Origin: Syntrophaceae bacterium
GTDB lineage: Bacteria; Desulfobacterota; Syntrophia; Syntrophales; UBA5619
Direction of reading: 5' to 3'
DNA: 6,898 nucleotides
Assembly (NCBI GenBank): GCA_023249795.1
Contig: JAHFBU010000090.1
Coordinates: 1-6,898 of the forward strand
Shown here: positions 5,446 through 6,898 of the stretch, piece by piece
Position numbering within the stretch: position 1 is the stretch's first letter
Layout of the letters: the number at the start of each line of letters is the position of its first letter
Program-made: the position numbers and the translations under genes
The notes under the pieces: model-generated
Database searches by the model: none
What the model saw: the letters and a program-made list of their open reading frames with translations, nothing else
Told to the model about the DNA's origin: nothing

Positions 5446-6898
5446 TTAATTACGCAAAGGTTTCCCGGTATTGATCATGTGCATGATCCTGTCCTGCGTC
5501 TTCTTTTCCCCGCAAAGGCTCAGGAACGCTTCCCTTTCCAGAGCAAGGATCTCCTCTTCCGTGACCATCGTCCCTTCCGCACAGTCTCCACCGGATAGGA
5601 TATGAGCCACTTTCCGGGAAATATGGACATCGTAGTCCGAGGCAAAGCTTCCCTGCCGCAGGTTATAGAGAATCGCGTCGGCCATCCCGCGGAAGTTCTC
5701 TCCCATGACCGGAATAAGGACCTGCCGGGGTTTTTTATAGAATTTTGCGAGACCCAGAACGACCTGCTTGGCGTCCCAGAGTTGCTGATCACGGTTCAAG
5801 CTGATGCCTTCCGTTTTCCGGATGTAGCCGAGTTCCATCCCCTCGATGGCGCTCGTCGCGACCTTGGCCATGGCGATGTTTTCGAAGGCCTTGGCGTAAG
5901 CCTGCTGAAGGTTCATCCCCGCATCGATCAGGCCATCGGGAATACCTTCAGTCATTCGGACCATCAGCTCTTTACAGCCGCCGCCCGCCGGAATGACACC
6001 GACGCCGACTTCAACAAGCCCGATATAGGTCTCGCCACAGGGCTGGCACTTGGCCGAATGCATCGCCATCTCACAGCCTCCGCCCAAGACCATGCCCGCA
6101 GGAGCGCAAACAACCGGTTTGGAGAGATATTTAATCCGCATATTAGCAGATTGAAAGGCGCTGGTGAGTTGCTCAAGGATATCCCAGTCTCCCTTCTGAA
6201 CGGCGACGAGAACCTTGAAGATGTTTGCCCCTGCCGAAAAATTGGTTCCGTGATTTCCAACCACCATCCCAATGAAGTCTTTCTCTACGATGTCGCAACC
6301 GGCAACCATCATTTCGATCATGGCATCATCGACGGCATTCATCTTCGTGTGGAATTCCAGGCACGCCACGCCGTCGCCGATATCGACCAATGTCGCGCTG
6401 GCATTTTTGCGGATCACTTTGTTCCGGGCCTTCAAATCGGGTAGCAGGATGATACGAGGGTTCGCCTCTAATTTCAGATAATCCTTCTTCTCGAAGTCAT
6501 AAAAATATCGACCATCCTCTCGATTCTGATAAAAAGTATCGAAACCCTTCTTCAGCATCTCTTCGATCTTCTTGGGGACCTTCTTCTTGAGTTTCTTCAT
6601 CACCTCAATCGATTCACGTATGCCTATCGCGTCCCAGCTCTCGAAGGGGCCAAGTTGGTGATTAAAACCCCATTTCATGGCGTTATCGATGCCGATGATG
6701 GTATCGCAGATCTCCGGAATACGGTTCGCCGCGTAAATGAAATTATTACAGAGATATTCCCGGGTCAGTTCCGCTGCCACATCGGTCCCGTTGAACATCA
6801 CCTTCAATGTGGTAGCCACACCTTCGTCTGCCTTCTTACGCGCATCAGAGACGTATGCAAATCGAGGCTTGCCGGCCGGTGAATACTCCATGGTGTTA
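5446..6898 (-). CDS. fadN: 3-hydroxyacyl-CoA dehydrogenase/enoyl-CoA hydratase, C-terminal part (FadN type)
   Basis: The frame is open to the right edge, so the N-terminal NAD-binding domain lies outside; about 483 of an expected roughly 790 residues are present. Numbering from the ATG at 6891: residues about 38-95 resemble the 3-hydroxyacyl-CoA dehydrogenase C-terminal domain (GIDNAMKWGFNHQLGPFESWD). From about 165 a crotonase-fold hydratase follows, with oxyanion-hole segments NFSAGANIF (217-225) and LGGGCEMAM (269-277), and catalytic glutamates E274 and E294, 20 residues apart as in rat crotonase E144/E164. Dehydrogenase first and hydratase second is the FadN order, the reverse of FadB/FadJ. 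It hydrates enoyl-CoA and oxidises the product with NAD+, feeding the thiolase encoded 82 bases downstream. The ATG at 6891 is probably internal, since no stop or ribosome site precedes it. Confidence 0.92.
   Translation of the reverse strand, partial: NTMEYSPAGKPRFAYVSDARKKADEGVATTLKVMFNGTDVAAELTREYLCNNFIYAANRIPEICDTIIGIDNAMKWGFNHQLGPFESWDAIGIRESIEVMKKLKKKVPKKIEEMLKKGFDTFYQNREDGRYFYDFEKKDYLKLEANPRIILLPDLKARNKVIRKNASATLVDIGDGVACLEFHTKMNAVDDAMIEMMVAGCDIVEKDFIGMVVGNHGTNFSAGANIFKVLVAVQKGDWDILEQLTSAFQSANMRIKYLSKPVVCAPAGMVLGGGCEMAMHSAKCQPCGETYIGLVEVGVGVIPAGGGCKELMVRMTEGIPDGLIDAGMNLQQAYAKAFENIAMAKVATSAIEGMELGYIRKTEGISLNRDQQLWDAKQVVLGLAKFYKKPRQVLIPVMGENFRGMADAILYNLRQGSFASDYDVHISRKVAHILSGGDCAEGTMVTEEEILALEREAFLSLCGEKKTQDRIMHMINTGKPLRN

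Noticed and set aside
5602..6444. 280-residue plus-strand frame
   Set aside because: Antisense shadow of the crotonase-domain gene, whose catalytic motifs are clear on the minus strand.
6889..6891. True start of the dehydrogenase/hydratase at the ATG near the right edge
   Set aside because: The frame remains open beyond it, no ribosome site precedes it, and the family needs an N-terminal NAD-binding domain that is absent here.
1..6898. CRISPR array
   Set aside because: No regularly spaced repeats; the direct repeats found occur only in pairs.

Overview
The window looks like part of a chromosome from an anaerobic, probably fatty-acid-oxidising bacterium. A Desulfobacterota/Syntrophales-like organism is my best guess, based on the beta-oxidation genes and the style of the tRNA-Val gene. 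That assignment is inference and no taxonomic marker is present. Three blocks can be seen.

(1) Left chromosomal block, 1-1062. The N-terminal part of a SulP-family anion transporter is read on the minus strand and runs off the left edge. About 500 bases without a convincing gene follow. They hold two inverted repeats upstream of the transporter and, at 1020-1054, a terminator-like hairpin.

(2) Middle block, about 1062-4015. This has the layout of a small genomic island inserted in a tRNA-Val gene. The intact tRNA-Val (minus strand, 3968-4042) marks the right end. A 49-bp near-perfect direct repeat of its 3' two thirds (47/49 identical) sits at 1062-1110 and marks the left end. At each end a terminator-like hairpin lies about 8 bases beyond the tRNA CCA. 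The 2.9 kb between carries a Y-family DNA polymerase (dinB, minus) and, divergently, a two-gene plus-strand unit: a 63-residue protein of unknown function overlapping by ATGA with a spermidine-synthase-like methyltransferase-fold protein. No integrase is visible, so the island is a remnant, a deletion derivative, or moved in trans. A 24-bp direct repeat (21/24) lies just inside each end, where integrase arm sites would be expected. The two tRNA copies differ at the anticodon: CAC in the intact gene, TAC in the displaced fragment.

(3) Right chromosomal block, 4043-6898. A minus-strand beta-oxidation operon encodes a FadN-type 3-hydroxyacyl-CoA dehydrogenase/enoyl-CoA hydratase (5' end outside the window) followed by an acetyl-CoA C-acyltransferase (thiolase). 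Together they carry out the hydration, NAD-linked oxidation and thiolytic cleavage steps on acyl-CoA. The tRNA-Val, with its own promoter, lies just downstream of the thiolase on the same strand.
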